The translations under genes were made by a program, and so were the position numbers. Below, piece after piece: positions 21,290 to 29,467 of a DNA stretch of 64,000 bases. The notes beneath the pieces are model-generated. The model had not been told where the DNA came from and made no database searches. It was given only the letters and a program-made list of their open reading frames with translations. The stretch is taken from the NCBI RefSeq assembly GCF_024171785.1, contig NZ_JAMTCK010000009.1:248001-312000 (forward strand). Direction: 5' to 3'. Origin of the DNA: Goodfellowiella coeruleoviolacea (lineage in GTDB: Bacteria > Actinomycetota > Actinomycetes > Mycobacteriales > Pseudonocardiaceae). The first letter of the stretch is position 1. Every line of letters starts with the position of its first letter.

Positions 21290-21726
21290 CCCGCGCGCCG
21301 GCCGCACCGCCCGCGCCCGCGGCCACGATCCCGGCCCGGCCGCGTTCCCTCCGGTACCCGGTTGCCGAGGACACCCGCCGTGTGGCCGACGGGTGTCCGG
21401 TCCAGTCCTCTGTGGACCGGTCGCTGGCGGTGGGCGTGGGCACCAGCACGCGCGGTCGGCGTGCCCGCACCAGCGCGCGCTGGGATGGCGGCTCGGCCCC
21501 GGGGGTGGCCGGGTTCCAGCACCACGGGCGTGGTTTTCCGCCTAAGCTGAGCTGAGTCAGCCTGAGCCGAGGCGATCCAGTGGTCTCACCCCGGATTGGA
21601 CATCGGAGCCGCCTGATGCCTCTCCCAGGCCACCCCACCGCGACGAACCAACGACAACAACGCTCTCGCGGACACCGCTCGCGACGCCGGCCACACCCGC
21701 GCACCACTCATCGAGGAGGGCGCCGC
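21290..21726. other. Intergenic region, 437 bp
   Basis: It holds the end of the encapsulin operon and the promoter of the siderophore synthetase gene. A hairpin at 21369-21398 is annotated separately. Around 21541-21566 there is a run of CTGAG/CTCAG-like repeats that only loosely resembles an IdeR/DmdR iron box. No convincing small gene is seen. Confidence 0.45.
21369..21398 (+). terminator. Hairpin, probable terminator of the encapsulin operon
   Basis: Perfect 9-bp arms GGACACCCG (21369-21377) and CGGGTGTCC (21390-21398) enclose a 12-base loop, 80 bases after the prenyl synthase stop. Confidence 0.5.
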
Positions 21727-23580
21727 ATGAGCACCACCGCCTCGGCCGCGACCCCGGTCGACCCGCTGCACGCCGGCGACCCCCGTGCCGCCGCCGAACA
21801 CGCCCACCTTGAGGCCCTGCTGCGCTGCTGGCTGCGCGAGACCGGCACGGCGGTCGCCCCCGGCCCGCTCCGGGTCGAGCTGCCGGCCACCGGACTGGCG
21901 CTGGTCACCGAGGTGACCCACTGCTCAGCCACCGGCTGGCACCGGTTCGCGCCGGTCTGGCTGGCCGGGCCGGGCGGCCGGCTCGGTGCGACCGCCGACC
22001 CGGTGACGGCTGCCGCCCTGCTGGCCACCGAGGCGGCGGTGCGGGGTGGCGGCCGCCCCGGTGGCATCCCCGCGGGTGGCGTCCCCGCGAGTGGGGTCGC
22101 CGACCTGGTGGAGCGCACCGCCGAGTCCGTGCGCCGGGTCGCCTGGTTCATCGCCGACCGCCGGAGCGATCCCGAGCCGCCGGCGGCCGTGGACGGCTTC
22201 CTCGACGCCGAGCAGGCCCTGCTGCTCGGCCACCTGAACCACCCGGCGCCCAAGAGCCGGGACGGCATCTCCGACCGCGACTGCGCCGCGTTCTCGCCGG
22301 AACTGCGCGGGGCGTTCCGACTGCACTGGTTCGCGGCGGCCGAGTCGGTGGTCTCGCACGACGCGGTGACCGGCTCGCCCGCGCTGGCCGGCCGGGACGC
22401 GGTGGCGCTGCTCGCCGACCTGGCCGAGCACCGCCTCGACGACGGCCGGGTGTTGGTGCCCGCGCACCCCTGGCAGGCCCGCGATCTGGTGCACCGCCCC
22501 CGGATCAGGGCCCTGGTCGCCTCGGGCGCCCTGGAGCCGCTGGGTGAGCTGGGCCCGGAGTGGTGGCCGACCTCCAGCCTGCGCACGGTGTACCGGCCCG
22601 ACGCCGAGGTGATGCTGAAGCTCTCCCTCGGGCTGCGGGTGACCAACTCCCGCCGCGAGTCCACCCGGGCCGAACTGCGCCGCGGTGTGACGGTGCACCG
22701 GCTGCTCGACGCCGGGTACGCGGAGCGCACCTGGCGGGCCCATCCCGGCTTCACCATCACCCGCGACCCGGCCTGGCTGGCCGTGGACGAGCCGGGGCGC
22801 CCGGAGGGGCCGGCCCTGACCGGCCTCGACGTCGCCGTGCGCGAGGTGCCTCGGCACGTCGCCGACCTGCGCTGCCTGGCCGGCCTGGTGGCACCTCGGC
22901 CCGGTCTCGGCCGCAGCCTGCTCGGTGAGCTGGTCGCCGGACTCGGCGCCGGTGCGGCCGAGCAGTGGCTGGCCGACTACACCGACCGCGTGCTGGTGCC
23001 CGTGCTGCACCTGTACGCGGCCACCGGCATCGGGCTGGAGGCCCACCAGCAGAACACCCTGGTCCGGCTCGACGCGCGGGGCTGGGTGGCCGGCGGTGCC
23101 TTCCGCGACAACCAGGGCTACTACCTGGCCGCCTCCTGGCTGCCGGCGCTGCTGCGGCGGTTCGGCGAGGACTGCACCACGCTCGCCGTGGCCGACGACT
23201 CCGTTGTGGACGATCGGCTGTCGTACTACCTGCTGCGCAACCAGGTGCTCGCGGTGGTCGGCTGCCTGGCCGTGGACGGGCTGGCCCGCGAGCCGGACCT
23301 GCTCGCCGTCCTGGCCGACCGGCTGCGCGCCGCCCTGCCCGGCCTGGCCGAGGCCGGGTCGGACGGCGATCGCCTGGTCCGCCGCTGGCTGACGGCGGAC
23401 ACCTTGCCGTGCAAGGGGAACCTGCTCACCCGGCTGCACGGCATCGACGAACTCCGCGCGCCCCTGGACGCCCAGTCGGTCTACCTCAACACCCCCAACC
23501 CCCTCCGCGCGGCCACCCGCTCCGAGCGGGCCGCCGTGCCGCTGGTCCGCTCGCACCGGGAGGACGACGGGTCCGGCTGA
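21727..23580 (+). CDS. IucA/IucC-family NIS siderophore synthetase, 617 aa
   Basis: This is a full-length NRPS-independent siderophore synthetase, which joins a carboxylate such as citrate to an amine or alcohol with ATP. Visible family motifs are HLNHPAPKSRDG near 174-185, HPWQ near 251, KLSLGLRVTNSRR near 298, EAHQQNT near 438 and RDNQGYY near 460. The first motif reads GHLNHP where the family usually has GHPxHP. Start ATG 21727 follows GAGGAGGG; in-frame upstream codons lack such a site. No decarboxylase, hydroxylase, acyltransferase, exporter or siderophore uptake gene is adjacent, so the product cannot be named. Iron control is expected for the family but no clear iron box is seen. Confidence 0.9.
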   Translation: MSTTASAATPVDPLHAGDPRAAAEHAHLEALLRCWLRETGTAVAPGPLRVELPATGLALVTEVTHCSATGWHRFAPVWLAGPGGRLGATADPVTAAALLATEAAVRGGGRPGGIPAGGVPASGVADLVERTAESVRRVAWFIADRRSDPEPPAAVDGFLDAEQALLLGHLNHPAPKSRDGISDRDCAAFSPELRGAFRLHWFAAAESVVSHDAVTGSPALAGRDAVALLADLAEHRLDDGRVLVPAHPWQARDLVHRPRIRALVASGALEPLGELGPEWWPTSSLRTVYRPDAEVMLKLSLGLRVTNSRRESTRAELRRGVTVHRLLDAGYAERTWRAHPGFTITRDPAWLAVDEPGRPEGPALTGLDVAVREVPRHVADLRCLAGLVAPRPGLGRSLLGELVAGLGAGAAEQWLADYTDRVLVPVLHLYAATGIGLEAHQQNTLVRLDARGWVAGGAFRDNQGYYLAASWLPALLRRFGEDCTTLAVADDSVVDDRLSYYLLRNQVLAVVGCLAVDGLAREPDLLAVLADRLRAALPGLAEAGSDGDRLVRRWLTADTLPCKGNLLTRLHGIDELRAPLDAQSVYLNTPNPLRAATRSERAAVPLVRSHREDDGSG

Positions 23581-23636
23581 ACCGCGCGTTCACCGGCGTG
23601 ACGCCGCTGGCGGTGGTCGTGCGGTGCTCTCCGGGC

Positions 23637-23663
23637 GGGTCAGGGGGTCAGGGGGTCAGGGGG
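23637..23663 (+). repeat. G-quadruplex-type tandem repeat
   Basis: Four G-runs (3, 5, 5 and 5 long) are separated by identical TCA spacers, an ideal G3+N3 quadruplex pattern. It lies at the meeting point of two convergent genes and overlaps the stop of the oxidoreductase gene; on the minus strand each repeat offers a further TGA. Confidence 0.7.
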
Positions 23664-24693
23664 TCAGCACGACCTTGCCGGTGACGGTGCCGGACTCGGC
23701 CAGCCGCACCGCGGTCGCGACGTCGGTCAGCGGGACGCGGGCGGCGACCTGGGCGCGCAGCGTGCCGTTGGCCAGCAGGGCGAACACCTGACCCAGGTCG
23801 TGGCGCAGCTCCGCGCGGAACCGGGCCTTGTCGCGCTGGCCGGCCCAGATGTTGAAGAAGCTGGCGCGGTGGCCGTTGGGCAGCGCGTTCCACCACAGCA
23901 GCCGCAGGATCAGCTTGAGCACCGGCAGGCGCGAGGAACCCTCGTGGTCGCGGGTGGCCGCGGTGCCGTAGGAGACCAGCGTGCCGCCGGGCGCCAGCAG
24001 GCGGTAGGAGTCGACGATGCCGGGCCCGCCGACGTGGTCGAAGACGGCGTCCACTCCGGACGGTGCCAGCTCGCGGACGCGATCGGGCAGTCCCGGGGCG
24101 CGGTAGTCGAGGGGAGTCGCGCCGAGTTCGCGCACGGCGTCGTGGTGGCGCGGTGCGGCCGTGCCGATCACGCGGACCCCCGCCGCGCGGGCGAGCTGCA
24201 CCAGGACGGAGCCGACCCCGCCGTTCGCGCCGAGGACGAGGATCGTCTGTCCACTGCGGACCTTGGCGGTCCGGTGCAGCATCCGCCACGCGGTGATCCC
24301 GTTGACCACCACGGTTTCCGCGTCGGCCGCGGCCACGCCGGCGGGCACCGGAACCACGTCGTCCGCGTCGAGGATCAGGTGGGTGGCCCACCCGCCGATC
24401 TTCGTCAGCGCGGCCACCCGGGTGCCCCGCACCGCCGGGTCGACGTCCTGGCCCACGGCCTCGACCACGCCGACCACGTCGTAGCCGGGGACGAACGGGA
24501 ACGGTGGCTGGTCGTAGTACTTGCCTCGGCGCATCTGCTGTTCGGCGAAGGAGACCCCGGTGGCCTCCATGCGCACCAGCACCTGTCCCCGCCCGGGGGT
24601 GGGCACCGGGCGGCGCCGGGTCAGGAACCCGTCCGGTGCGACCTTGCCCGGCAGCACGATCTCGGTCAGCAGGTCACTGGTCGTGTTGGACAT
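23656..24693 (-). CDS. Zinc-independent quinone oxidoreductase-like MDR protein, 345 aa
   Basis: This is a medium-chain dehydrogenase/reductase of the NADPH:quinone oxidoreductase type. The N-terminal GroES-like domain has GVSFAEQQMRRGKY and FVPGYDVVG. The Rossmann domain shows LVLGANGGVGSVLVQLA near 155, the cofactor loop. Catalytic zinc cysteines are absent, as in this subfamily. Start ATG 24693 has AAGGAG 7 bases upstream. It probably reduces quinones or enones in the cytoplasm. The gene is likely controlled by the TetR protein at 25028, since both promoter regions share a GGTTGG-containing motif. Confidence 0.85.
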   Translation of the reverse strand: MSNTTSDLLTEIVLPGKVAPDGFLTRRRPVPTPGRGQVLVRMEATGVSFAEQQMRRGKYYDQPPFPFVPGYDVVGVVEAVGQDVDPAVRGTRVAALTKIGGWATHLILDADDVVPVPAGVAAADAETVVVNGITAWRMLHRTAKVRSGQTILVLGANGGVGSVLVQLARAAGVRVIGTAAPRHHDAVRELGATPLDYRAPGLPDRVRELAPSGVDAVFDHVGGPGIVDSYRLLAPGGTLVSYGTAATRDHEGSSRLPVLKLILRLLWWNALPNGHRASFFNIWAGQRDKARFRAELRHDLGQVFALLANGTLRAQVAARVPLTDVATAVRLAESGTVTGKVVLTP

Positions 24694-25027
24694 GGTGGGG
24701 CTCCTTCGGGCGGAGGTGAGTGTGAGTGGTTGGTCAATCATTCTGCTGAGCCCCAGGGATTGGCCGGGCTAGCAGGAGAGCTGTGGTGGTGTTCGGCCGA
24801 GTGCGCGGTGCTGCTCGCCGACGATGAGAGTAATAAACCACTCACACTTGTGGCTGTCAACCTCGGGTCGTCCGCCCGATCGGCCGGGGCCGCCGTGCGA
24901 CCGCCCGGTCGGTGGAGCTGGGGACTGTGGCCGGAATTAGCCGGTTCGGCCAGGAACAACCCTTGGCTCGGGGTGCGGTGGTGGTTGCCGGTCGGGTGCT
25001 CGATTTGACAGGCGGAGGTGTGGTTGG
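24694..25027. promoter_or_regulatory. Divergent promoter region with inverted repeats, 334 bp
   Basis: It lies between the oxidoreductase and TetR genes. A 12-base sequence GTGTGAGTGGTT at 24720-24731 recurs inverted at 24836-24847. The first copy continues as GGTCAATCA, and a related GGTTGGTTGATTA lies at 25022-25034 across the TetR start. These are candidate operators for the TetR protein. Confidence 0.45.
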
Positions 25028-25612
25028 TTGATTACACCCATGCCTGGAGTTGGAAGTGAACGACGGCTCTCCACCGCGGAGGAACGGCGCGACACCGTGC
25101 TGCGCACGGCGTTGGGCGCGTTCGGCGCGCGGGGTTACTGGGGCACCACGACCAGTGAGGTGGCCAAGTCGGCGAATATCTCCCAGGCCTACGTCTACCG
25201 GCTCTTCCCGGACAAGCAGTCGCTGTTCGTCGCCGTGGTCGAGCACTGCTTCGCCCGCATCCGGGAGAGCCTGGCCGACGGCGTCGCCGGGGCCAGGGGC
25301 AGCTCACCCGAGGCCGTGCTGGACGCCATGGGTGAGGCCTACGCGCGGCTGATCGCCGAGGAGCGGACGCTCCTGCTGGTCCAGATGCACGCCCAGTGCG
25401 CGGCACTGTCCGAACCGGCGGTGCGCGAGGTCGTGCAGCGCGGCTATGCCCGCACCGTCGAGTACGTGCGCGGCGTGTCCGGCGGCACTCCCGCGCAGGT
25501 GCAGGCCTTCTTCGCCAAGGGGATGCTCTGCCACCTGGTGGTCGCGGTGGACGCCGACGACATCGACGCGCCGTGGGCGCGGACCCTGTCGGCGGGCATC
25601 CGCCACTACTGA
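25028..25612 (+). CDS. TetR/AcrR-family transcriptional regulator, 194 aa
   Basis: Residues about 15-60 form the TetR helix-turn-helix, with ARGYWGTTTSEVAKSANIS and the recognition helix AYVYRLFPDKQSLF. The C-terminal about 130 residues are the usual helical ligand-binding and dimer domain. I use TTG 25028 because GGAGG (25014-25018) is 9 bases upstream; an ATG 12 bases on is the alternative. It is divergent from the quinone oxidoreductase gene, which it probably represses until a ligand binds. Confidence 0.85.
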   Translation: MITPMPGVGSERRLSTAEERRDTVLRTALGAFGARGYWGTTTSEVAKSANISQAYVYRLFPDKQSLFVAVVEHCFARIRESLADGVAGARGSSPEAVLDAMGEAYARLIAEERTLLLVQMHAQCAALSEPAVREVVQRGYARTVEYVRGVSGGTPAQVQAFFAKGMLCHLVVAVDADDIDAPWARTLSAGIRHY

Positions 25613-25664
25613 GGCGGCGGGGCGGGCCGCTGCCCACCCCGCCGGCCGGACCGGGGACGTCCGC

Positions 25665-26765
25665 TCACCCGGCGGACGCGGCAACCCGCACGCGGTCGCT
25701 CTCGTTGTCGGACAGGAACGCCGCCAGCTCCCGCCCCTGCTCGGCCACTGCGGTGCGGTCGGCCGGGGCGAGGCGGTGCAGCGGCGTCACGACCACGGTG
25801 TCCGCCTCGACGGTCCAGGTCGCGGCGACCCGGCCGTCGACAAGCACCACGCGCGCGCCAGCGACCGACAGGCCGCGGTGGGCGTCGTCGATGATCCGGC
25901 GCCGGTCGTGGTAGCCGAGGATCGCGTTGTCGAACGCCGGCAGGAACCGCACCGGGGCGGGGGTGTCGGGGTCGGGGCGCGGCGCGTCGGGCAGGTCGAT
26001 CAGCTCGCGGCCGTGCTCGTCGCGGAAGGTGACCAGCTCGTCGCGCATGCCGGCGAGCGCGGCCGGCAGCCCGGTCAGGCCGCACCAGGCGCGCACGTCG
26101 GCGGAGGCGGCCGGGCCGAACGCGGCCAGGTAGCGGCGCACCAGGGCCTGGCCGACCGGGTCGGTGGCATCTGGGGCGGGCGGGTCGATCTCGCGGCCCA
26201 GCCACACGGCGAGCGGCAGGTTGCGCACGCCCGCCCGGACGCGCCACAGCCCGCGCGGCGGCAGCTGCACCATCGGGATCAGGGCGGCGACCAGCACCTC
26301 ACCCAGTGCCCGCAGGCTGGGCGTCGGCCAGCGGTCGGCCACCGCCCGCGCGAGTTCGGTCATGGAGCGGGGTTGGCCGTCGGCCATCACGGCCCGGCCC
26401 GCCGCGGCGAGTTCGTCCAGGTCCACCCCGGCCAGTTCGCGGCGGTAGGCCCCGACCGCCCGCTGGCGCAGCATGCCGTCGTGGCGGGCCCGCCAGGCCA
26501 GGGCGTCCTCGGCGGTGACCAGGTGCACGGTGCGGCGCATCAGGTGGGTCCGCACCGCGCTCCGGTCGGTCAGCAGGTCCGAGAGCACCGCGGGGTCGAA
26601 CGCGCGCAGCCGCGACCAGAGCCCGACGAACGGTTCCTGCGGTTCCTGCGCCTGCAGGCCGCACAGGTGGGCGATGGCGTCGAGCACGGGCAGGTCGGCG
26701 CGTTCGAGCAGCAACTGCCGGGCGAGCGTCGCGCGGTTGAGCGCCCGGGTGGTCAGCACGGTCAT
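25665..26765 (-). CDS. Winged-helix, AlkZ/YcaQ-like DNA glycosylase family protein, 366 aa
   Basis: It belongs to the HTH_42 (winged helix DNA-binding) family, which includes the DNA glycosylases AlkZ and YcaQ/AlkX that remove bulky and cross-linked bases. The N-terminal stretch LCGLQAQEPQEPFVGLW holds the Q-A-Q pair at the place of the catalytic Q-x-Q motif. The C-terminal part contains the family-typical LPAFDNAILGYHDR. Length is usual for the actinomycete subfamily. It starts 4 bases after the aldo/keto reductase stop, so they share a transcript. Whether it is an active glycosylase is not settled by sequence. Confidence 0.8.
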   Translation of the reverse strand: MTVLTTRALNRATLARQLLLERADLPVLDAIAHLCGLQAQEPQEPFVGLWSRLRAFDPAVLSDLLTDRSAVRTHLMRRTVHLVTAEDALAWRARHDGMLRQRAVGAYRRELAGVDLDELAAAGRAVMADGQPRSMTELARAVADRWPTPSLRALGEVLVAALIPMVQLPPRGLWRVRAGVRNLPLAVWLGREIDPPAPDATDPVGQALVRRYLAAFGPAASADVRAWCGLTGLPAALAGMRDELVTFRDEHGRELIDLPDAPRPDPDTPAPVRFLPAFDNAILGYHDRRRIIDDAHRGLSVAGARVVLVDGRVAATWTVEADTVVVTPLHRLAPADRTAVAEQGRELAAFLSDNESDRVRVAASAG

Positions 26766-26769
26766 CGCC

Positions 26770-27798
26770 TCACGCCGCCGCGCGCTCGTCGGCCGGCCGC
26801 CGGCGCTGGCCGGGATCGGTGATGGCCGGCGGGTCGTAGGACACGTCCAGCGGGCCGATGTCGGACCCGGGCGGCGCGATCTGGTCGATCCGGTCGAGCA
26901 CGTCGTCGTCGAGCACGGTGCCCGCGCCGGCCAGCAGGTTGTCGAGCTGGGCCAGGGTGCGCGGCCCGATGATGGCCGAGGTGACCGCGGGGTGCGCGAC
27001 GGTGAAGGCCGTGGCCAGGTGGGGCAGGGACATCCCGGTCTCCCCGGCCAGCGCGACGAGCTGCTCGACCACGTCGAGGGTGCGCTCGTCGGTCAGGTGC
27101 CTGGGCACCCACCGCATCCTCGGGGTGGCCACGGTGTGGCCCTTGCGGTAGCGGCCGCTGAGCAGGCCCATCGACAGCGGACCCCACACCAGGACGCCCA
27201 TGCCGTAGCGCTGGCAGGTGGGCAGCACCTCGCGCTCGACACCGCGGTTGAGGATGGAGTACGGGGGCTGCTCGGTGCGCAACCGCGCCAGTCCCCGCCG
27301 CTGGGCCACCCACTGGGCCTCGACGATCTCGGTGGCCGGGAAGTTCGACGAGCCGATGGCCCGCACCTTCCCACTGCGCAGCAGGTCGGTGAGCGCGGCG
27401 AGGGTTTCCTCGATGTCGGTCTCCGGGTCGGGGTGGTGGACCTGGTAGAGGTCGATGTGGTCGGTCCGCAGCCGGCGCAGCGAGTTCTCGACCTCGGCGG
27501 TGATCCAGCGCCGGGAACTGCCTCGGCGGTTGGGATCGTCGCCCATCGCGCCGTTGACCTTGGTGGCGAGCACGACGTTGTCGCGGCGCCCCCGCAGGGC
27601 CTTGCCGACGATCTCCTCGGACTCGCTGTGCGAGTACACGTCGGCGGTGTCGATGAAGTTGATCCCGGCGTCCAGCGCCCGGTGGATGATCCGGACGCAG
27701 TCGTCCTGGTCGGTGTTGCCGGCCCTGCCGAACAACATCGTGCCGAGGCAGTAGGGGCTGACCCGGATTCCGGTGCGGCCCAGGGGGCGCGTCTTCAT
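26770..27798 (-). CDS. Aldo/keto reductase, 342 aa
   Basis: This is an NADPH-dependent (beta/alpha)8-barrel oxidoreductase of the Tas/YajO/AKR11-13 type. It carries the tetrad: Asp and Tyr in FIDTADVYSHSESE near 50, Lys in VLATKVNG near 81 and His in LYQVHHPD near 123. The C-terminal SAIIGPRT is the cofactor-binding loop. Start ATG 27798 has AAGGA 11 bases upstream. Its substrate is unknown. It is upstream of the AlkZ-like gene in one operon. Confidence 0.9.
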   Translation of the reverse strand: MKTRPLGRTGIRVSPYCLGTMLFGRAGNTDQDDCVRIIHRALDAGINFIDTADVYSHSESEEIVGKALRGRRDNVVLATKVNGAMGDDPNRRGSSRRWITAEVENSLRRLRTDHIDLYQVHHPDPETDIEETLAALTDLLRSGKVRAIGSSNFPATEIVEAQWVAQRRGLARLRTEQPPYSILNRGVEREVLPTCQRYGMGVLVWGPLSMGLLSGRYRKGHTVATPRMRWVPRHLTDERTLDVVEQLVALAGETGMSLPHLATAFTVAHPAVTSAIIGPRTLAQLDNLLAGAGTVLDDDVLDRIDQIAPPGSDIGPLDVSYDPPAITDPGQRRRPADERAAA

Positions 27799-27849
27799 GG
27801 TGGTGGTTTCCTTCGAGAACTGGCCGGAGCTGGCGGTGGTCACCGGGTG

Positions 27850-27885
27850 CCGGAGGGCGGGCGCCGCGCGGCACCCGCCCTCCGG
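27850..27885 (-). terminator. 12-bp hairpin terminator of the VOC gene
   Basis: Perfect arms CCGGAGGGCGGG (27850-27861) and CCCGCCCTCCGG (27874-27885) lie 6 bases after the VOC stop on the minus strand, ahead of the aldo/keto reductase. Confidence 0.65.
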
Positions 27886-27891
27886 ACGGGC

Positions 27892-28314
27892 TCACCCGTT
27901 GTACTGGCTGACGACGTCCACGACCCAGACCACGCCGAAGCGGTCCTTGAGCATGCCGTAGGCGGGCGACCAGCCGGCCGGGCCGAAGGGCTGCACGATG
28001 GTCGCCCCGGCGGTGAGCCCCTCCCAGTAGCCGGCGACCTCCTCGACGGTCTCGCCGCGCACCGAGACGAACACGGCGTTCTCGCCCTGGTCGTAGGCCA
28101 GTCGGGAGGGAACGTCGTAGGCCATGACGTGGAAGCCGTTGTCGGCGGCCACCTGGCCCCACATCACCTGGTCGGCCTCGGCCGGCTCCTGGACGTTCCC
28201 GCTGTCCCGGTAGGTGACGACGGAGAGGTCACCACCGAACACGGACTGGTAGAACTCCAGCGCCGCGCGAGCCTGGCCGCGGAAGTTCAGGTGGGTCGTG
28301 GTCTTGACGGACAT
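27892..28314 (-). CDS. VOC-family (PhnB/glyoxalase-like) protein, 140 aa
   Basis: This is a full-length PhnB-type vicinal-oxygen-chelate protein: THLNFRGQARAALEFYQSVF at the start, GWSPAYGMLKDRFGVVWVVD at the end, with two beta-alpha-beta-beta-beta halves. These proteins bind small molecules or metals; the biological role is usually unknown. It is divergent from a YafY-type regulator, a common pairing in actinomycetes, and ends in a strong hairpin. Confidence 0.88.
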   Translation of the reverse strand: MSVKTTTHLNFRGQARAALEFYQSVFGGDLSVVTYRDSGNVQEPAEADQVMWGQVAADNGFHVMAYDVPSRLAYDQGENAVFVSVRGETVEEVAGYWEGLTAGATIVQPFGPAGWSPAYGMLKDRFGVVWVVDVVSQYNG

Positions 28315-28433
28315 GTTGGCGCTTCACCTTTCACCCTGTGTGCCGCGTGCCCTCCGGGTCGGTCCCGGTCACCGGGCACGGCGGAACAGTCGCACGGGTA
28401 GCGGTCAGGGTGTGTCCTCTTCTGTCCGGCACG

Positions 28434-29447
28434 ATGGAACTCGTGCCGAAGACTTCAGCGCGACTGCTGTCACTGCTCTCCCTGCTGCAGGTGCAGCGGG
28501 ACTGGCCGGGGGCGCTGCTGGCCGAGCGGCTGGACATCAGCCCGCGCACGGTGCGCCGCGACGTCGACCGGCTGCGCGAACTCGGCTATCCCATCGTGGC
28601 CACCAAGGGCCCCGACGGGGGGTACCGGCTGGAGGCGGGCACGCAGCTGCCCCCGCTGCTGTTCGACGACGAGCAGGCCGTGGCCCTCGCCGTCGCCCTC
28701 CAGATCGCCACCACCAGCGGTGCCGGCATCGAGGAGGCCGCGGCGCGCGCGTTGCACACCGTCCGGCAGGTCATGCCGGCCCGACTGCGCCACCGGATCG
28801 ACACCCTGCGGATCACCGCGGTGCAGCGGCCGGCGATCGGGCCGAGCCGGCAGGTGGACAGCGGTGTGCTCCTGGCGCTGAGCGCCGCCGTGCACGCCCG
28901 CGAGGTGCTGCGCTTCGACTACGTGCCCGCGGTCGCGCCGGCGGCCGGCACGGCCGAGGGCCCGCCGCGTCGGGTGCAGCCGCACCACCTGGTCACCTGG
29001 GGCGGGCGCTGGTACCTGGTCGCCTGGGACCTCGACCGCGAGGACTGGCGCACCTTCCGCGCCGACCGGATCACCCCGCGCACCCCCACCGGGCCCCGCT
29101 TCACCCCGCGCGAACTGCCCGGCGGGGATGTCGCCGCCTTCGTGGCCGCCCGGTTCCAGGGCGTCGACGGCTCGGGCGGCTGGCCCTGCCGGGGGGAGGT
29201 GATCCTCGACCTGCCGGCCGCCACCGTGTCCGCCTACACGCGTGACGGGGTCGTCGAGGAACTCGGCCCGGACCGCTGCCGGCTGGTGCTGGGCGCGTGG
29301 TCGTGGCCCGGCCTGGCCGCCACCATCGGCAGGTTCGACGCCGATATCGAGGTCGTCGGGCCGGCCGAACTCAGGGCCGCGTTCGCCCGCCTGGCCCGGC
29401 GCTACGCCGCCGCGGCGGCCGACGGCCCCACCGCGCCACCGGGCTGA
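28434..29447 (+). CDS. YafY-type HTH and WYL-domain regulator, 337 aa
   Basis: The N-terminal helix-turn-helix (LLAERLDISPRTVRRDVDRL) is HTH_11/DeoR-like. The middle WYL domain has RRVQPHHLVTWGGRWYLVAW, with the W-Y-L core, and the C-terminal WCX extension ends near 320. WYL proteins sense nucleic acid or small ligands. The start is set at ATG 28434; no ribosome site is visible, so the message may be leaderless. GTG 28443 is an alternative. It probably regulates the divergent VOC gene. Confidence 0.85.
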   Translation: MELVPKTSARLLSLLSLLQVQRDWPGALLAERLDISPRTVRRDVDRLRELGYPIVATKGPDGGYRLEAGTQLPPLLFDDEQAVALAVALQIATTSGAGIEEAAARALHTVRQVMPARLRHRIDTLRITAVQRPAIGPSRQVDSGVLLALSAAVHAREVLRFDYVPAVAPAAGTAEGPPRRVQPHHLVTWGGRWYLVAWDLDREDWRTFRADRITPRTPTGPRFTPRELPGGDVAAFVAARFQGVDGSGGWPCRGEVILDLPAATVSAYTRDGVVEELGPDRCRLVLGAWSWPGLAATIGRFDADIEVVGPAELRAAFARLARRYAAAAADGPTAPPG

Positions 29448-29467
29448 GCAGCGGTCCGTGCGCCGGA

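Noticed and set aside
21541-21566. Possible iron box before the siderophore synthetase gene
   Set aside because: The CTGAG-type repeats match the IdeR/DmdR consensus too poorly to call.
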